64,000 nt of DNA from Metarhizobium sp017305935. GTDB lineage: Bacteria > Pseudomonadota > Alphaproteobacteria > Rhizobiales > Rhizobiaceae. The position numbers and the translations under genes were made by a program. The notes beneath the pieces are model-generated. The model saw nothing but the letters and a program-made list of their open reading frames with translations, did not search any database and was not told the origin of the DNA. Positions 1 through 8,917 of the stretch are shown here, in pieces (the stretch's first letter is position 1; each line of letters begins with the position of its first letter). Location of the stretch: contig NZ_JARRIR010000003.1 in NCBI RefSeq assembly GCF_029601685.1, positions 248,001-312,000 on the forward strand, in the 5' to 3' direction.

Positions 1-258
1 GTCATGCTGTTCGACGAGCCGACCAGCGCGCTCGACCCGGAACTCGTCGGCGAGGTGCTGGAGGTGATGCGCACGCTGGCGCGCGGCGGGACCACCATGA
101 TTGTCGTCACCCATGAGATCGGCTTCGCCCGCGAGGTCGCCGATCGCGTCGTGGTGATGATCGACGGCGAAATCCGCGAGATCGGCGCCCCTGGCGACGT
201 TCTCAGCAATCCTTCCGATCCGCGCGTGCGCTCGTTCCTGAGCCGCGTGCTTGCCTGA
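1..258 (+). CDS. Amino-acid-type ABC transporter ATPase, C-terminal part
   Basis: The gene enters from outside the window; only the last 85 codons are visible. The fragment holds the Walker B motif with D-loop (LFDEPTSALDP) and the H-loop histidine (VVTHEIGFA), followed by the short C-terminal tail typical of polar amino acid transporter ATPases of the GlnQ/HisP type. It would energise import using the binding protein encoded 31 bases downstream. The Walker A and signature motifs lie upstream of base 1, so substrate class rests on the tail and the neighbour. Confidence 0.85.
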   Translation, partial: VMLFDEPTSALDPELVGEVLEVMRTLARGGTTMIVVTHEIGFAREVADRVVVMIDGEIREIGAPGDVLSNPSDPRVRSFLSRVLA

Positions 259-289
259 TCTTTCAAGTCCAACAATGGGAGCACGAAGA

Positions 290-1147
290 ATGAAAACAAT
301 TCTGCCGATGGTACTGGGGCTTGCCTCCGCCACGTTCATCAGCCTTGCCGGCACGGCCTTTGCCGCCGGTGACGAGAAGCTGGCGGCCGCGCTGCCCGAA
401 GCCGTGCGTTCGGCCGGCAAGCTCAACGTCACCATCAGTCTCGCCTATCCGCCGATGGAATACAACGATGCCGGGTCGACCGACCTCAAGGGTTTCGACA
501 TCGACCTCGCCAAGGCGATCGCCGAGCGTCTCGGCCTGACGGCGGAGTTCCAGAACGTCGAATTCCCGCAGCTCATCCCGCAGGTGGTCACCGGCCGTTC
601 CGACCTGATCATGACCGCCTTCTCCGACAAGGTGGAGCGCCAGACGCAGCTCGATTTCATCGACTACTTCAAGACCGGCAATGTCTTCTATTCCAGCATC
701 GACCACAAGGATGAGATCAAGACCGAAGCCGATCTCTGCGGCAAGACGGTCGCCGTCGCCACGGGCACGAGCTGGGTCACCTGGGCGGAAGAGCTTGGCA
801 AATCCATCTGCCCGGCCGACAAGCTGATCACCGTCATCCAGATCCCGACCCAGGCCGAGCACATCATGCAAATCCGCCAGGGTCGCGCCCAGGCTTCCGT
901 CATCGGTCTCGAAGGTCTGCTCGACCTGATGAAGCAGGAACCGGGCAAGTTCTACCAGATCGGCGATATCGGCGAAGTCAACCATTACGGCATCGCCTTC
1001 GCCAAGGCGAACGGCCAGCTTCGCGATGCCGTGCACGCCACCCTCGAAGCCCTGAAGGCCGACGGCACTTATGCACAGATCCTCGACCGCTACGGCTTGA
1101 AAGAAGCGGGCGTGGAAGCGTTCAAGATAAACGGAGCCACGAAGTAA
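290..1147 (+). CDS. Periplasmic amino-acid-type ABC substrate-binding protein
   Basis: A 285-residue protein starting with a clear Sec signal peptide (cleavage expected after AFA near residue 25). The mature part has the family 3 solute-binding fold: an early YPPMEY substrate-loop segment, GFDIDLAKAIAERLG, and a C-terminal closing helix. An in-frame codon at 251 would add 13 residues ahead of the signal peptide and would begin inside the upstream gene, so 290 is the better start. It pairs with the ATPase upstream; permeases must lie left of the window. The ligand is unknown, but the downstream kinase and BtpA genes suggest the operon is not for a standard protein amino acid. Confidence 0.85.
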   Translation: MKTILPMVLGLASATFISLAGTAFAAGDEKLAAALPEAVRSAGKLNVTISLAYPPMEYNDAGSTDLKGFDIDLAKAIAERLGLTAEFQNVEFPQLIPQVVTGRSDLIMTAFSDKVERQTQLDFIDYFKTGNVFYSSIDHKDEIKTEADLCGKTVAVATGTSWVTWAEELGKSICPADKLITVIQIPTQAEHIMQIRQGRAQASVIGLEGLLDLMKQEPGKFYQIGDIGEVNHYGIAFAKANGQLRDAVHATLEALKADGTYAQILDRYGLKEAGVEAFKINGATK

Positions 1148-1168
1148 CCAGCCTCGCCGGAGCCGATC

Positions 1169-1951
1169 TTGACCCAGCCTTCCCCACCAGACGCCGCAAA
1201 TCCGGGTGACCGCCCGGACGACGGGCTGACGCGCTTTCGCCTCGATGCCTATTCCGGCGAACAGCTCTACCGGCAGCTTTACCGGGCCTTGCGCGCCGCC
1301 ATCCTCAGCGGCGATTTCTCCGAAGGGGAGGCCATCCCCTCGGAGAACCAGATGCGCGACCAGTTCGGCATCGCCCGCACCACGGTGCGCAATGCGATGG
1401 CGCTCCTGGTGTCGGAAGGGCTGGTGCAGCAGGTGCGCGGCCGCGGCACGATCGTCTCGCACCGGCCGATCAGCCACAATATCTGGAACTTCGGCAGCTT
1501 TACCGAGCTTGCCCGTCGCCAGGGGCAGCGTCCGGTGACCAAGGTGCTGGAGCACAGGATCGAAAACGGCGAGCTGCTTCTGGTGCGCGCCCGCGGTCTT
1601 GCCAATGGCGAGACCATCGCCTGGCTGAACGTCGATACCTCGCAGCTCGATCTCGCCCTCTATCCCGGCATCGAGACTTACGATTTCGCGGCGCAATCGC
1701 TCTACGAGGTGTTGCGCCGCGATTACCACCGACATCCGCTGCGTTCGGAACTGCTGCTCACCGTCGTGCCGCCGTCCGAGCGCCTGAGGGAGGTTTTTGG
1801 CCCGGCGACGGATGTGCCGGGCTATCTTTGCGCCAGCGGGGATGTGCTCGATGCCGACGACCAATTGGTCGAGCGCACGTCGATCGTCTATTCGCCGGCC
1901 GTCCAGATGAAATTCGCAACGCGCTGGGGGCGCGATACCGCGCCCGCCTGA
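1169..1951 (+). CDS. GntR/HutC-type transcriptional regulator with UTRA domain
   Basis: A 260-residue regulator. Residues about 22-95 form a GntR winged helix (QLYRALRAAILSGDF, then PSENQMRDQFGIARTTVRNA, then a wing ending in GRGTIV). Residues about 110-245 look like the UTRA effector domain of the HutC subfamily, which binds small metabolites. The start is a TTG codon at 1169, 21 bases after the binding-protein stop; no in-frame ATG precedes the winged helix. Its position inside the importer-catabolic operon suggests it controls this operon in response to the imported compound or its phosphorylated product. Confidence 0.88.
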   Translation: MTQPSPPDAANPGDRPDDGLTRFRLDAYSGEQLYRQLYRALRAAILSGDFSEGEAIPSENQMRDQFGIARTTVRNAMALLVSEGLVQQVRGRGTIVSHRPISHNIWNFGSFTELARRQGQRPVTKVLEHRIENGELLLVRARGLANGETIAWLNVDTSQLDLALYPGIETYDFAAQSLYEVLRRDYHRHPLRSELLLTVVPPSERLREVFGPATDVPGYLCASGDVLDADDQLVERTSIVYSPAVQMKFATRWGRDTAPA

Positions 1952-1979
1952 GGGCGGCGCGCCGCAGGAGAAACCGACA

Positions 1980-2720
1980 ATGAACCGTCTCACCGAGACA
2001 TTCGCCACCGTAAAACCTATCCTCGGCATGCTGCATCTGGCCGGGGACGGCCCGGCGGCAAAGCTTGCCCAGGCAGAACAAGAAGCACGCATCATGGCTG
2101 GCGAAGGCGTCGACGGGCTGGTGGTGGAAAACTATTTCGGCGAGGCCGACGATGTCGAGCGCGTCCTGGAGCGGCTGAGCGGCCTCGATCTCGGCGCGCG
2201 CCTCGGCGTCAACGTGCTGCGCGACGACGCCCGCGCCTTTGAACTCGCCGGGCGCTATCCCGTCGCCTTCATCCAGATGGATTCCGTCGCCGGCCATCTG
2301 GCCCCAGAGGCGGATATCGTCTTCGCGGCCGATCTCGCTGCGCGCCGCGCCGGCGTTGCGGCGCTGCTGCTCGGCGGCGTGCGTTTCAAATACCAGCCGG
2401 TGCTGTCCGGCCGGCCGGAAGAGGAGGACGTGCGCATCGGCGCCGCCCGTTGCGACGGACTGGTTGTCACCTCCGACGCCACGGGACAGCCGACCGACAT
2501 GGAAAAGGTCGCCCGCTTTCGCGCCGCGACCGGCGGTCGCGTGCCGCTGCTGATCGGCGCCGGCCTCACCGAGGCCAATGCCGTCGAACAACTGGCGCAG
2601 GCCGATGGCGCCGTCGTCGGAAGCTGGTTCAAACACGACCATAAGGATAGCGGCCGCGTCGAGGCGGCCCATGTCGCCGGGCTGATGCGCGCCGTGCGAC
2701 TGGCAAGGAGTGCCGCATGA
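1980..2720 (+). CDS. BtpA/SgcQ family TIM-barrel protein
   Basis: A 246-residue protein that matches the BtpA family: N-terminal KPILGMLHL, then AEQEARIMAGEGVDGLVVEN, and a C-terminal GAGLTEANAVEQLAQADGA phosphate-binding-like segment followed by VVGSWFK. The family was named for a photosystem I assembly factor, but proteobacterial members such as SgcQ sit in sugar operons and are predicted TIM-barrel enzymes of unknown reaction. It overlaps the next gene by four bases (ATGA), implying translational coupling. An aldolase- or epimerase-like step on a phosphorylated sugar made by the downstream kinase is an inference from context only. Confidence 0.8.
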   Translation: MNRLTETFATVKPILGMLHLAGDGPAAKLAQAEQEARIMAGEGVDGLVVENYFGEADDVERVLERLSGLDLGARLGVNVLRDDARAFELAGRYPVAFIQMDSVAGHLAPEADIVFAADLAARRAGVAALLLGGVRFKYQPVLSGRPEEEDVRIGAARCDGLVVTSDATGQPTDMEKVARFRAATGGRVPLLIGAGLTEANAVEQLAQADGAVVGSWFKHDHKDSGRVEAAHVAGLMRAVRLARSAA

Positions 2721-3217
2721 ACGCGCTTCTCGCAAGGCCGGTGACAGGAGAGAATTTCGCCCGCTATGGCCGTGTCTCCGATCTCACTGGCGATGCCGAT
2801 CCGGCTGTCGTCTGGACGCGCGGCGACGGCTGGAGCGACGGTTTCACCCGCACGCCGCTGATCGAGGGCTCCGGCCATCTCGGCATCACCCGCGGCGGCG
2901 GCGCGCCCTGGCTCTGCGCGGCGATGGAACGTCATCCGCGCACCGAGGAGGCGATCTTCTGCGCTGCCGAACCCATCGTGCTCGCCGTCGCCCCGTCCGG
3001 CGATGTGGAGGCGCCGCTGGCGGGCGAGATCGAGGCTTTCGTCATCGCGCCCGGACAGGCTGTGGTCATGAATCGCGGCGTCTGGCACGATGCCTGCCGC
3101 GGCGTTTCCGGCCCGACGCCCTATTACTGGATGGCGATCTGCGGGCTCGGCGAAAGCCCCTGGGTGCCGGTGTCGGGCGGCCCGCGCCTGGTGCGGGTCG
3201 AGGGAGCGGCCGCATGA
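2717..3217 (+). CDS. AllA-like (ureidoglycolate lyase family) cupin protein
   Basis: A 166-residue protein resembling the ureidoglycolate lyase (AllA) family: N-terminal ARPVTGENFARYG, a central MERHPRTEEAIFC segment as in the AllA HPxSxQ region, and a late PGQAVVMNRGVWHDA segment carrying the histidine of the cupin barrel. AllA releases urea from ureidoglycolate, but divergent members in sugar and uronate operons have no known reaction. No other allantoin-pathway gene is visible here, so true AllA activity is unlikely. It overlaps both neighbours by ATGA junctions. Confidence 0.65.
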   Translation: MNALLARPVTGENFARYGRVSDLTGDADPAVVWTRGDGWSDGFTRTPLIEGSGHLGITRGGGAPWLCAAMERHPRTEEAIFCAAEPIVLAVAPSGDVEAPLAGEIEAFVIAPGQAVVMNRGVWHDACRGVSGPTPYYWMAICGLGESPWVPVSGGPRLVRVEGAAA

Positions 3218-4170
3218 CCGCCTTCTTCATCGGCGACGTGGCGCTGGACGAATATTACACTGCCGACCGCTGGCCGGGCCGGGCCGACAAGGGCATGGTG
3301 CAGGAATTGCCGGCCGAAATCGGTGGCTCGATCGCCAATGCCGCCGTCGTCCACGCCGCACTCGGCGGCGATACGCAATTCATCTCGCTGCTTAATGACA
3401 GCCCGCTATCGCAACGCCTGATCGCCGATCTCGGCGAAAACGGCGTCGGGGCCGATCACATGCTCACCGATCCCACCATCCCGGAATCGCGCAACTTCAT
3501 CTTCCTCATCGATGGCGAGCATGTGGTGCTGACCGTCGAGATGGGCGAACAGCCGATGTGGCTGGCGCCGCAAACGCTTGCCGCGCTGCGCCGGCCGGGC
3601 TTTCTCTACACCACCCTCTACCGCGTCCGCCGCCTGCATGCGCGGACAGACGATGGCGTGCTCAAGCAGGCCGACCTGCTTGCCGACCTGTGCCGCCATG
3701 GCCGTCGCGCCATCTTCGATCTCGATGTCGGCGGCTGCACACCCGAGGACATGCCCTATCTCACCGGAGCCGCCGTCGTCATCTTCAACCAGGTCGGTTT
3801 CCGTGCCGCCTTCGGCCATGACGATCTCTCCCGTATCGGCGGCTGGATACGGGACCATGACATCGGCTGGGTCGTGCGCACCATGGCAGCGGCGGGCGCC
3901 GAGGCCTTCGACGGCGAAACGCAGGAGCAGGCTGCCGGCTACGCCGTGAATGTCGTCGATGTGACCGGCGCCGGGGACACCTTCGGCGGGGCATTGACCT
4001 GGTGCCTGACGCAAGGGCATCCCTTCGCGGACGCGTTGGATTTCTCCGTCGCCGCTGCGTCCCGCTCTGTCACGGTCCACGGGCCGCGCGGCGGCAAGGC
4101 CGGCGCCGAAATGGTGCTTGCATGGCGAGAGGAAAGACGCTGCCTTCCGGCCGGCCGGATCGAGGGTTAA
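3214..4170 (+). CDS. PfkB-family carbohydrate kinase
   Basis: A 318-residue ribokinase/PfkB-fold kinase. The N-terminal GDVALDEYYTADRWPG and the GGSIANAAVVHAALGG segment match the first PfkB signature. The second signature DVTGAGDTFGG lies at residues 249-259, with Asp255 as expected catalytic base and the GAGD anion hole. The ATG at 3214 overlaps the upstream stop (ATGA). It should phosphorylate a sugar or polyol arriving through the upstream importer. It is the last plus-strand gene of the block; the next gene converges 35 bases later. Confidence 0.87.
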   Translation: MTAFFIGDVALDEYYTADRWPGRADKGMVQELPAEIGGSIANAAVVHAALGGDTQFISLLNDSPLSQRLIADLGENGVGADHMLTDPTIPESRNFIFLIDGEHVVLTVEMGEQPMWLAPQTLAALRRPGFLYTTLYRVRRLHARTDDGVLKQADLLADLCRHGRRAIFDLDVGGCTPEDMPYLTGAAVVIFNQVGFRAAFGHDDLSRIGGWIRDHDIGWVVRTMAAAGAEAFDGETQEQAAGYAVNVVDVTGAGDTFGGALTWCLTQGHPFADALDFSVAAASRSVTVHGPRGGKAGAEMVLAWREERRCLPAGRIEG

Positions 4171-4205
4171 GCGCGGCGGTCCGGCCGACACATAGCGGAC
4201 CGAAA

Positions 4206-5084
4206 CTATTGCGGAGCCAGTTTCAACATTTCGCGCGCGGCACCCGCGCTCGCGGGCCGTCCGCCCAGCAGCTTCAGGATATGCACCGCGCGGTCGACGA
4301 GTTCGGCATTGCTTTTGACCAGTTCGGTTCTGGAAAGCCGGATCATATCCTCCATTCCCACCCGCACATGGCCGCCGAGAACGAAAGCCTGCGCCAGCAT
4401 CGGGAACGCCATGCGCCCGATGCCGAAACCGGTCCAAATCGCATCCTTCGGCAGCATCCCGCGTGCGAAAAGCATCGTCTCGGGCGTTGCCGCGAAACCG
4501 TATTTCACGCCGAGGACAAGGCTGGCCAGCGGCGGCCCGCGAAACACCCCGGCATCGATGAAATCCCTAAGCAGGTTGATGTCTCCCGTGTCGAACAATT
4601 CGAACTCGGGCCGCACGCCGCAATCATAGATGATTTCGGACATCCGTTTTACGTAAGGGGGCGTGTTGATGACGATCTCGGTCCCAAACGTCATGGTGTT
4701 GAGGTCGAGCGTGCAGATCTCGGGCTTGAGATCGACGATATGCGCCACGCGCCGCTCGGCGGTAACGAAGTTCGTTCGCGGTCCCGCCACCTTGGGGTCG
4801 TCGTCGCCGGGCTGAAACCGCCCGCCGGGGCCGGTCGTCACGTTCAGGATGACCTCGTTGTTCTTCGCCCGGATAAGGCGTACGACCTCCCTGTAATGGT
4901 CGAGCTCCATCGAGGGGCGACCGTCGGGATGGCGCACATGCAGGTGCAGGATGGCGGCGCCGGCATCGGCGGCTTCCAACGCCGATGCGGCGATCTGCTC
5001 CGGCGTCACCGGAAGATTCGGGTTGTCCTCGGGGCGCGTGAGGCTGCCGGTCACGGCGCAGGTGATGATTGTCGCGGCCTGCAT
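4206..5084 (-). CDS. BKACE family beta-keto acid cleavage enzyme (DUF849)
   Basis: A 292-residue member of the BKACE family, whose prototype Kce condenses a beta-keto acid with acetyl-CoA and releases acetoacetate plus a new CoA ester. The expected divalent-metal site is visible as HLH at residues 47-49, with TTGPGG further on and FELFDTGD near the C-terminal third. Start at 5084 follows a TAGGAGA ribosome-binding site that lies within the end of the upstream RidA gene. It ends the catabolic operon. Family members accept very different keto acids (for example dehydrocarnitine or keto-aminohexanoate), so the substrate is open. Confidence 0.85.
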   Translation of the reverse strand: MQAATIITCAVTGSLTRPEDNPNLPVTPEQIAASALEAADAGAAILHLHVRHPDGRPSMELDHYREVVRLIRAKNNEVILNVTTGPGGRFQPGDDDPKVAGPRTNFVTAERRVAHIVDLKPEICTLDLNTMTFGTEIVINTPPYVKRMSEIIYDCGVRPEFELFDTGDINLLRDFIDAGVFRGPPLASLVLGVKYGFAATPETMLFARGMLPKDAIWTGFGIGRMAFPMLAQAFVLGGHVRVGMEDMIRLSRTELVKSNAELVDRAVHILKLLGGRPASAGAAREMLKLAPQ

Positions 5085-5085
5085 G

Positions 5086-5469
5086 TCATTCTCCTACGAT
5101 CGCCGTCGCCGCGATCTCCACCAGCATATCGGGATCGATCAAGGCTCCGGCCTGAAGCAATGTTGTCGCCGGGCGGGCCGATGCGAAGGCGCGCGCATGG
5201 GCATTGCCCACCGCCTGCCAGTCCGCCATGTCGCGCAGGAAGACGCGGGTCTCCACGACATCTTCCAGCGAGGCCCCCACCGCGTCAAGAGCTTCGCCGA
5301 TGCGTTGCAACACCAGTTCGGCCTGTCCCTCGGCATCGCCCTTATGAGACACGCCTGCCGGCCCTCCGGCGGACGTGCCCGAGACGATGACAAGATTGCC
5401 GGCGCGAACCGCGCGGGAATAGCCGATCCTGGCCCCCCACTCAGACGCCACTTCGACACGTCGTTTCAT
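5086..5469 (-). CDS. RidA/YjgF family enamine-imine deaminase
   Basis: A 127-residue RidA-fold protein with VSGTSAGG near residues 36-43 and a C-terminal stretch ending in VEIAATAIVGE. RidA proteins hydrolyse reactive enamine or imine intermediates made by PLP enzymes, which suits its place directly downstream of an aminotransferase gene. A GGGAGGA ribosome-binding site precedes the ATG at 5469. The usual catalytic arginine region near residue 105 appears as LIDPDMLVEI, without the RxxV arginine of canonical RidA, so this may be one of the Rid subfamilies whose members do not all deaminate. Confidence 0.82.
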   Translation of the reverse strand: MKRRVEVASEWGARIGYSRAVRAGNLVIVSGTSAGGPAGVSHKGDAEGQAELVLQRIGEALDAVGASLEDVVETRVFLRDMADWQAVGNAHARAFASARPATTLLQAGALIDPDMLVEIAATAIVGE

Positions 5470-5482
5470 CGTTCATCCTCCC

Positions 5483-6808
5483 TTATCGGTTTTCCTGCTG
5501 CGCCAGGCGCTTCAAGGCCCGGTCGAAGGTCTCGGCGATCTCGTCGATATCGGCTTCGGTCATGGCCGTGGAGAACGCCATCAGCCCGTTGCCGCCGATG
5601 ATGACGCCCTCGTCGAAAAGCATCCGGGCAAGCGCGGCCACGCGCCTCGCGCCCTCGGCGGACGCCACCGTGGAGCGATAGTCGGTGAGCGGGGCGCGTG
5701 TCAGATGCACGCGCCGCAGGGAGCCGAGGCCCGTCACCTGCCCGTCGATGCCGTTGCGGTCGAAACATTCCCGGACCCGGTCGTCGAACCGGCTTGCCAA
5801 TCGCTCCAGCCGCTCGAAATCCGCGGGATCCAGCGCCAGCAGCGCCGCCGCCCCGGCCGCCATCGACATCGGGTTTGCGCTGAACGTGCCGCCATGCGGA
5901 AGGGCCGGGGGCCCCTTCGAGGGATCGAAGACCGCCATCACCTCGGCCTTGCCGCCGATGGCGCCAACGGGAAACCCGCCGCCGATGACCTTTCCCAGCG
6001 TCGTCAGATCCGGATCGACCGCGAAGCGGCCCTGGGCGCCGTTATAGCCGAGACGGAACGTGATCACCTCGTCCAGGATCAGCAGCGCCCCCAGATCGCG
6101 CGTGACCTGCCTCAGCATCCGCAGGAAGGAGTCGCTGGCCGGAACCAGCCCCGCGCGGTTCGGCATGACGTCGACCAGCACGCCGGCGAGCGAGTTGCCG
6201 TTCGCCCGCAATATCCGTTCGGCAACCTCGACATTGTTGAACGGGATGACGACGATATCGTCGAGAACGCCCCGGGGCGTGCCCTTCGCCGTTGGGACCG
6301 ACAGCGGCTCGTCGGCATTTCCCCAGTTGGAAGGGTTGGCGTCCTGGCTTGTTTCGGCGGGATCGTAGGTGCCGTGATAGGCGCCTTCGCATTTGGCGAT
6401 CTTGGGGCGTTCGGTGAAGGCGCGGGCGGCCTTGATCGCATTCATCACCGCCTCGGTGCCGGAATTCGTGTAGCGCAACCGCTCGACCGAAGGCAGGCGT
6501 TCGCACAGGATTTCGGACAGGACGATCTCGCTTTCCGTCGCCATGCCGAAGCTGGTGCCCAACGCCAGTTGCCGGGCGGCGGCGGCGGCGACATCGGGCT
6601 GGCCGTATCCATGGATGAGCGCGGTGAAATTGCCGTTGGCATCGATCCGGGCATTGCCGTCGACATCGATGATCCTGCAGCCTTCGCCGCGCGCCGCATA
6701 GACCTGGTGAGGCTGTCGAAACACTGTGGTGCGGGTATTGCCGCCCGGCATCACCTTCTGCGCCCGTTCATACAGGCTCGCGGAGACCGGATTCTGGAGA
6801 TCTCGCAT
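5483..6808 (-). CDS. Class III PLP aminotransferase, GSA-aminomutase-like
   Basis: A 441-residue class III aminotransferase resembling glutamate-1-semialdehyde 2,1-aminomutase. PLP elements are clear: NSGTEAVMNAIKAAR at about 115-129, LDEVITFR with the pyridine-binding Asp246, and LGKVIGGGFPVGAIGG with Schiff-base Lys273. The start at 6808 follows an AAGGGGAA ribosome-binding site. Being in a catabolic operon rather than with hem genes, it is more likely a transaminase or aminomutase for an amino aldehyde or amino acid derived from the imported amine than a haem enzyme. The next gene, RidA, starts 13 bases after it. Confidence 0.87.
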   Translation of the reverse strand: MRDLQNPVSASLYERAQKVMPGGNTRTTVFRQPHQVYAARGEGCRIIDVDGNARIDANGNFTALIHGYGQPDVAAAAARQLALGTSFGMATESEIVLSEILCERLPSVERLRYTNSGTEAVMNAIKAARAFTERPKIAKCEGAYHGTYDPAETSQDANPSNWGNADEPLSVPTAKGTPRGVLDDIVVIPFNNVEVAERILRANGNSLAGVLVDVMPNRAGLVPASDSFLRMLRQVTRDLGALLILDEVITFRLGYNGAQGRFAVDPDLTTLGKVIGGGFPVGAIGGKAEVMAVFDPSKGPPALPHGGTFSANPMSMAAGAAALLALDPADFERLERLASRFDDRVRECFDRNGIDGQVTGLGSLRRVHLTRAPLTDYRSTVASAEGARRVAALARMLFDEGVIIGGNGLMAFSTAMTEADIDEIAETFDRALKRLAQQENR

Positions 6809-6821
6809 AATTGTTCCCCTT

Positions 6822-8861
6822 TCAGGCTTGAAGGTCGATGCGCTCGCGGCGGAAGACCGGCGCGGCGTTTTCGAAATCCCGGGCGAAGCGGTGGCCAGAA
6901 TAGACGGCGGCGAAAATGGCCGCCGGGGCTTCGCAATCCCCGATCCTGCTGACGGCGGGACAGTGCCCGTCGTCGGCCATGCCTGCGGCCAGTTCCCGGA
7001 AGAGCGCGTCGTTCGGCAATCTCGCGGTCACCAGCACGAGGGCGTCGGATCGGCGCCGCTCGGCCGCTCCGGTCCTGGCGTCGAGAAACGCGATCTCGTC
7101 CTTTTCGCTTCCGGCCAAGGCCTGGTGGGTCGCCATCGCGATCCCCAGCGCGTGGAGCCGTTTGGCGGTGCGCAGGTTTTCGAGGGTGTTGACCGTGAAT
7201 GCGGAGATATCCGCCGCCGGCGTCACCAGGGTCACGCGGCAACCCGAAAGGGCGAGCTTTTCCGCGATGACGGCGCCCATGTAATAATGATCGTCGTCAT
7301 AGACGACGACCTCGCCCTGCGGCAGCCGGCCGCGCATGATATCGTCGGGGGTGAAGAGCGGCATCGTCGCGGAGAAGCTTTGGGGGCGATGGGCCGCGCG
7401 CCCGACACCATCGGACCGCCATGTGGAACCCGTGGCGAGGACCACATGGTCGGCCCCGAAATCCCTGACATCGGCCGCCGAAAGCGACGAGCCGAGATAG
7501 ATATCGACATTCGCAAGCTTGTGAAGCTGCGTCACCCGCCAATCGCGAACACGTTGCCATTCGCCGAGGCCGGGAAGCTTTCCCTCCAGGGAGACCCGCC
7601 CGCCGAGATAGGTCTCGCCTTCGGCCAGCGTCACCCGATAACCCCGCTGTCCGAGCGCCCTGGCGCATTCGAGGCCGGACGGCCCTGCTCCGATGACGAG
7701 GATCGATGCATCGGACGTCTTCGGCGCGATCTTTTCCGGATGCCAGCCGCGGCGCCATTCCTCTCCCATGGTGGGGTTCTGCGTGCAGCGCAGGTTCGTC
7801 ATGGCGAAGTGGCTGGAGACGCAGATATTGCATCCGATGCATTCGCGGATATCCTCATATCGGCCTTCCTCGATCTTCTTCGGCAGGAAGGGATCGGCGA
7901 TCGAGGGCCGCGCCGCGCCGATCATGTCGAGGACGCCGCGGCGGATGAGGCCGGCCATCGTGTCCGGCGAGGTAAAGCGCCCGACGCCGACCACGGGCCG
8001 GGTCGTCACCGATTTGATCCCGACCATGAAGGGTTCGTGATCGTTTTCGGCGGCGAAGCGCGAAGTGGGCGAATCGTCCGCCCAGGTGCCGACGACCAGA
8101 TCCCATAGATCCGGCAATTCGGCGAGAAGGCCGATGGCCTCGATGCCCTCGTCCGCGGCGCGCAGCCCTTCCGATCCGAACAACTCGTCGATGATCAACC
8201 GGACGCTGACCGCGCAGCCATCGCCGCCGCCTTCGCGCGTCACCTCGATCAGTTCCTTCAGCAGGCGGATGCGGTTCTTCAGCGGGCCGCCATATTCGTC
8301 TGTGCGCTGGTTGCGCGGCGATATGAACTGGAAGGCGATGGTCGAGAAATTGGCGTCGACATTGAGGATGTCGAAGCCGGCCTTCCTGGCCCGGACGGCC
8401 GCGTCCTTCCACCAGCCGAGAAGCGCCCTGATGTCGGACTTGTCCATGGCGCGCACCTGGACGGGATGATGTCCGCTCACGGGGCGATCCATGGGGCCGA
8501 GCGGAACCTCGCGCGTCAGCCGGTTGCCGTTGTAATAGGCGGGATAGGCCAGTTGCACCCCGGCCAGCGCGCCATGCTGGTGGACGGCTTCCACCATCCT
8601 GGCGAGCGGGGGAATATCGCCGTCGTCCCACAGCATCTGAAGCACTTCCGGCATGAGGTCGCCGGTCGGATGCACCGAACAGTGCTCCGTGTTGATGACC
8701 GCCCAGCCGCCCTCGGCCTTGACGCCGCGCATGGCGGCATGAGCCTGCGGACGCAGGTTGCCCATGCCGTTGCAATGCGGGGTCTGATAGAAACGGTTTC
8801 GGGCGGTGACGGGGCCGAGCTTGACCGGCTCGAACAGGATATCGAATCGTGAATCGCGCAT
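6822..8861 (-). CDS. Old-yellow-enzyme/trimethylamine-dehydrogenase-like FMN, 4Fe-4S, FAD-type oxidoreductase
   Basis: A 679-residue protein with an N-terminal FMN TIM barrel (about 5-335), then four cysteines C341, C344, C347 and C359 in the spacing C-x2-C-x2-C-x11-C, as in trimethylamine dehydrogenase, then a nucleotide-binding domain opening with VIGAGPSGLECA near 389-400. Relatives oxidatively remove N-methyl groups from amines (dimethylamine, trimethylamine, N-methylproline) or reduce enoates. With a polyamine-type importer, amine oxidase and aminotransferase nearby, N-demethylation is the favoured role. The ATG at 8861 is preferred because it has an AGGTG site and gives the family N-terminus; an upstream in-frame start at 8906 would add 15 residues. 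Confidence 0.85.
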   Translation of the reverse strand: MRDSRFDILFEPVKLGPVTARNRFYQTPHCNGMGNLRPQAHAAMRGVKAEGGWAVINTEHCSVHPTGDLMPEVLQMLWDDGDIPPLARMVEAVHQHGALAGVQLAYPAYYNGNRLTREVPLGPMDRPVSGHHPVQVRAMDKSDIRALLGWWKDAAVRARKAGFDILNVDANFSTIAFQFISPRNQRTDEYGGPLKNRIRLLKELIEVTREGGGDGCAVSVRLIIDELFGSEGLRAADEGIEAIGLLAELPDLWDLVVGTWADDSPTSRFAAENDHEPFMVGIKSVTTRPVVGVGRFTSPDTMAGLIRRGVLDMIGAARPSIADPFLPKKIEEGRYEDIRECIGCNICVSSHFAMTNLRCTQNPTMGEEWRRGWHPEKIAPKTSDASILVIGAGPSGLECARALGQRGYRVTLAEGETYLGGRVSLEGKLPGLGEWQRVRDWRVTQLHKLANVDIYLGSSLSAADVRDFGADHVVLATGSTWRSDGVGRAAHRPQSFSATMPLFTPDDIMRGRLPQGEVVVYDDDHYYMGAVIAEKLALSGCRVTLVTPAADISAFTVNTLENLRTAKRLHALGIAMATHQALAGSEKDEIAFLDARTGAAERRRSDALVLVTARLPNDALFRELAAGMADDGHCPAVSRIGDCEAPAAIFAAVYSGHRFARDFENAAPVFRRERIDLQA

Positions 8862-8917
8862 GTTGCACCTGGAAATGGCCTCCCGCGGGAGGCCGTTGAC
8901 AGACAAGGCCGCGCCGT

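Noticed and set aside
263..2095. 610-codon open frame on the minus strand across the binding protein and GntR genes
   Set aside because: It is antisense to two well-supported genes and has low-complexity, non-family translation; a high-GC third-position shadow.
4178..4201. GGTCCG-N12-CGGACC inverted repeat between the convergent kinase and BKACE genes as terminator
   Set aside because: The stem is only six base pairs with a long loop and no T run on either strand.
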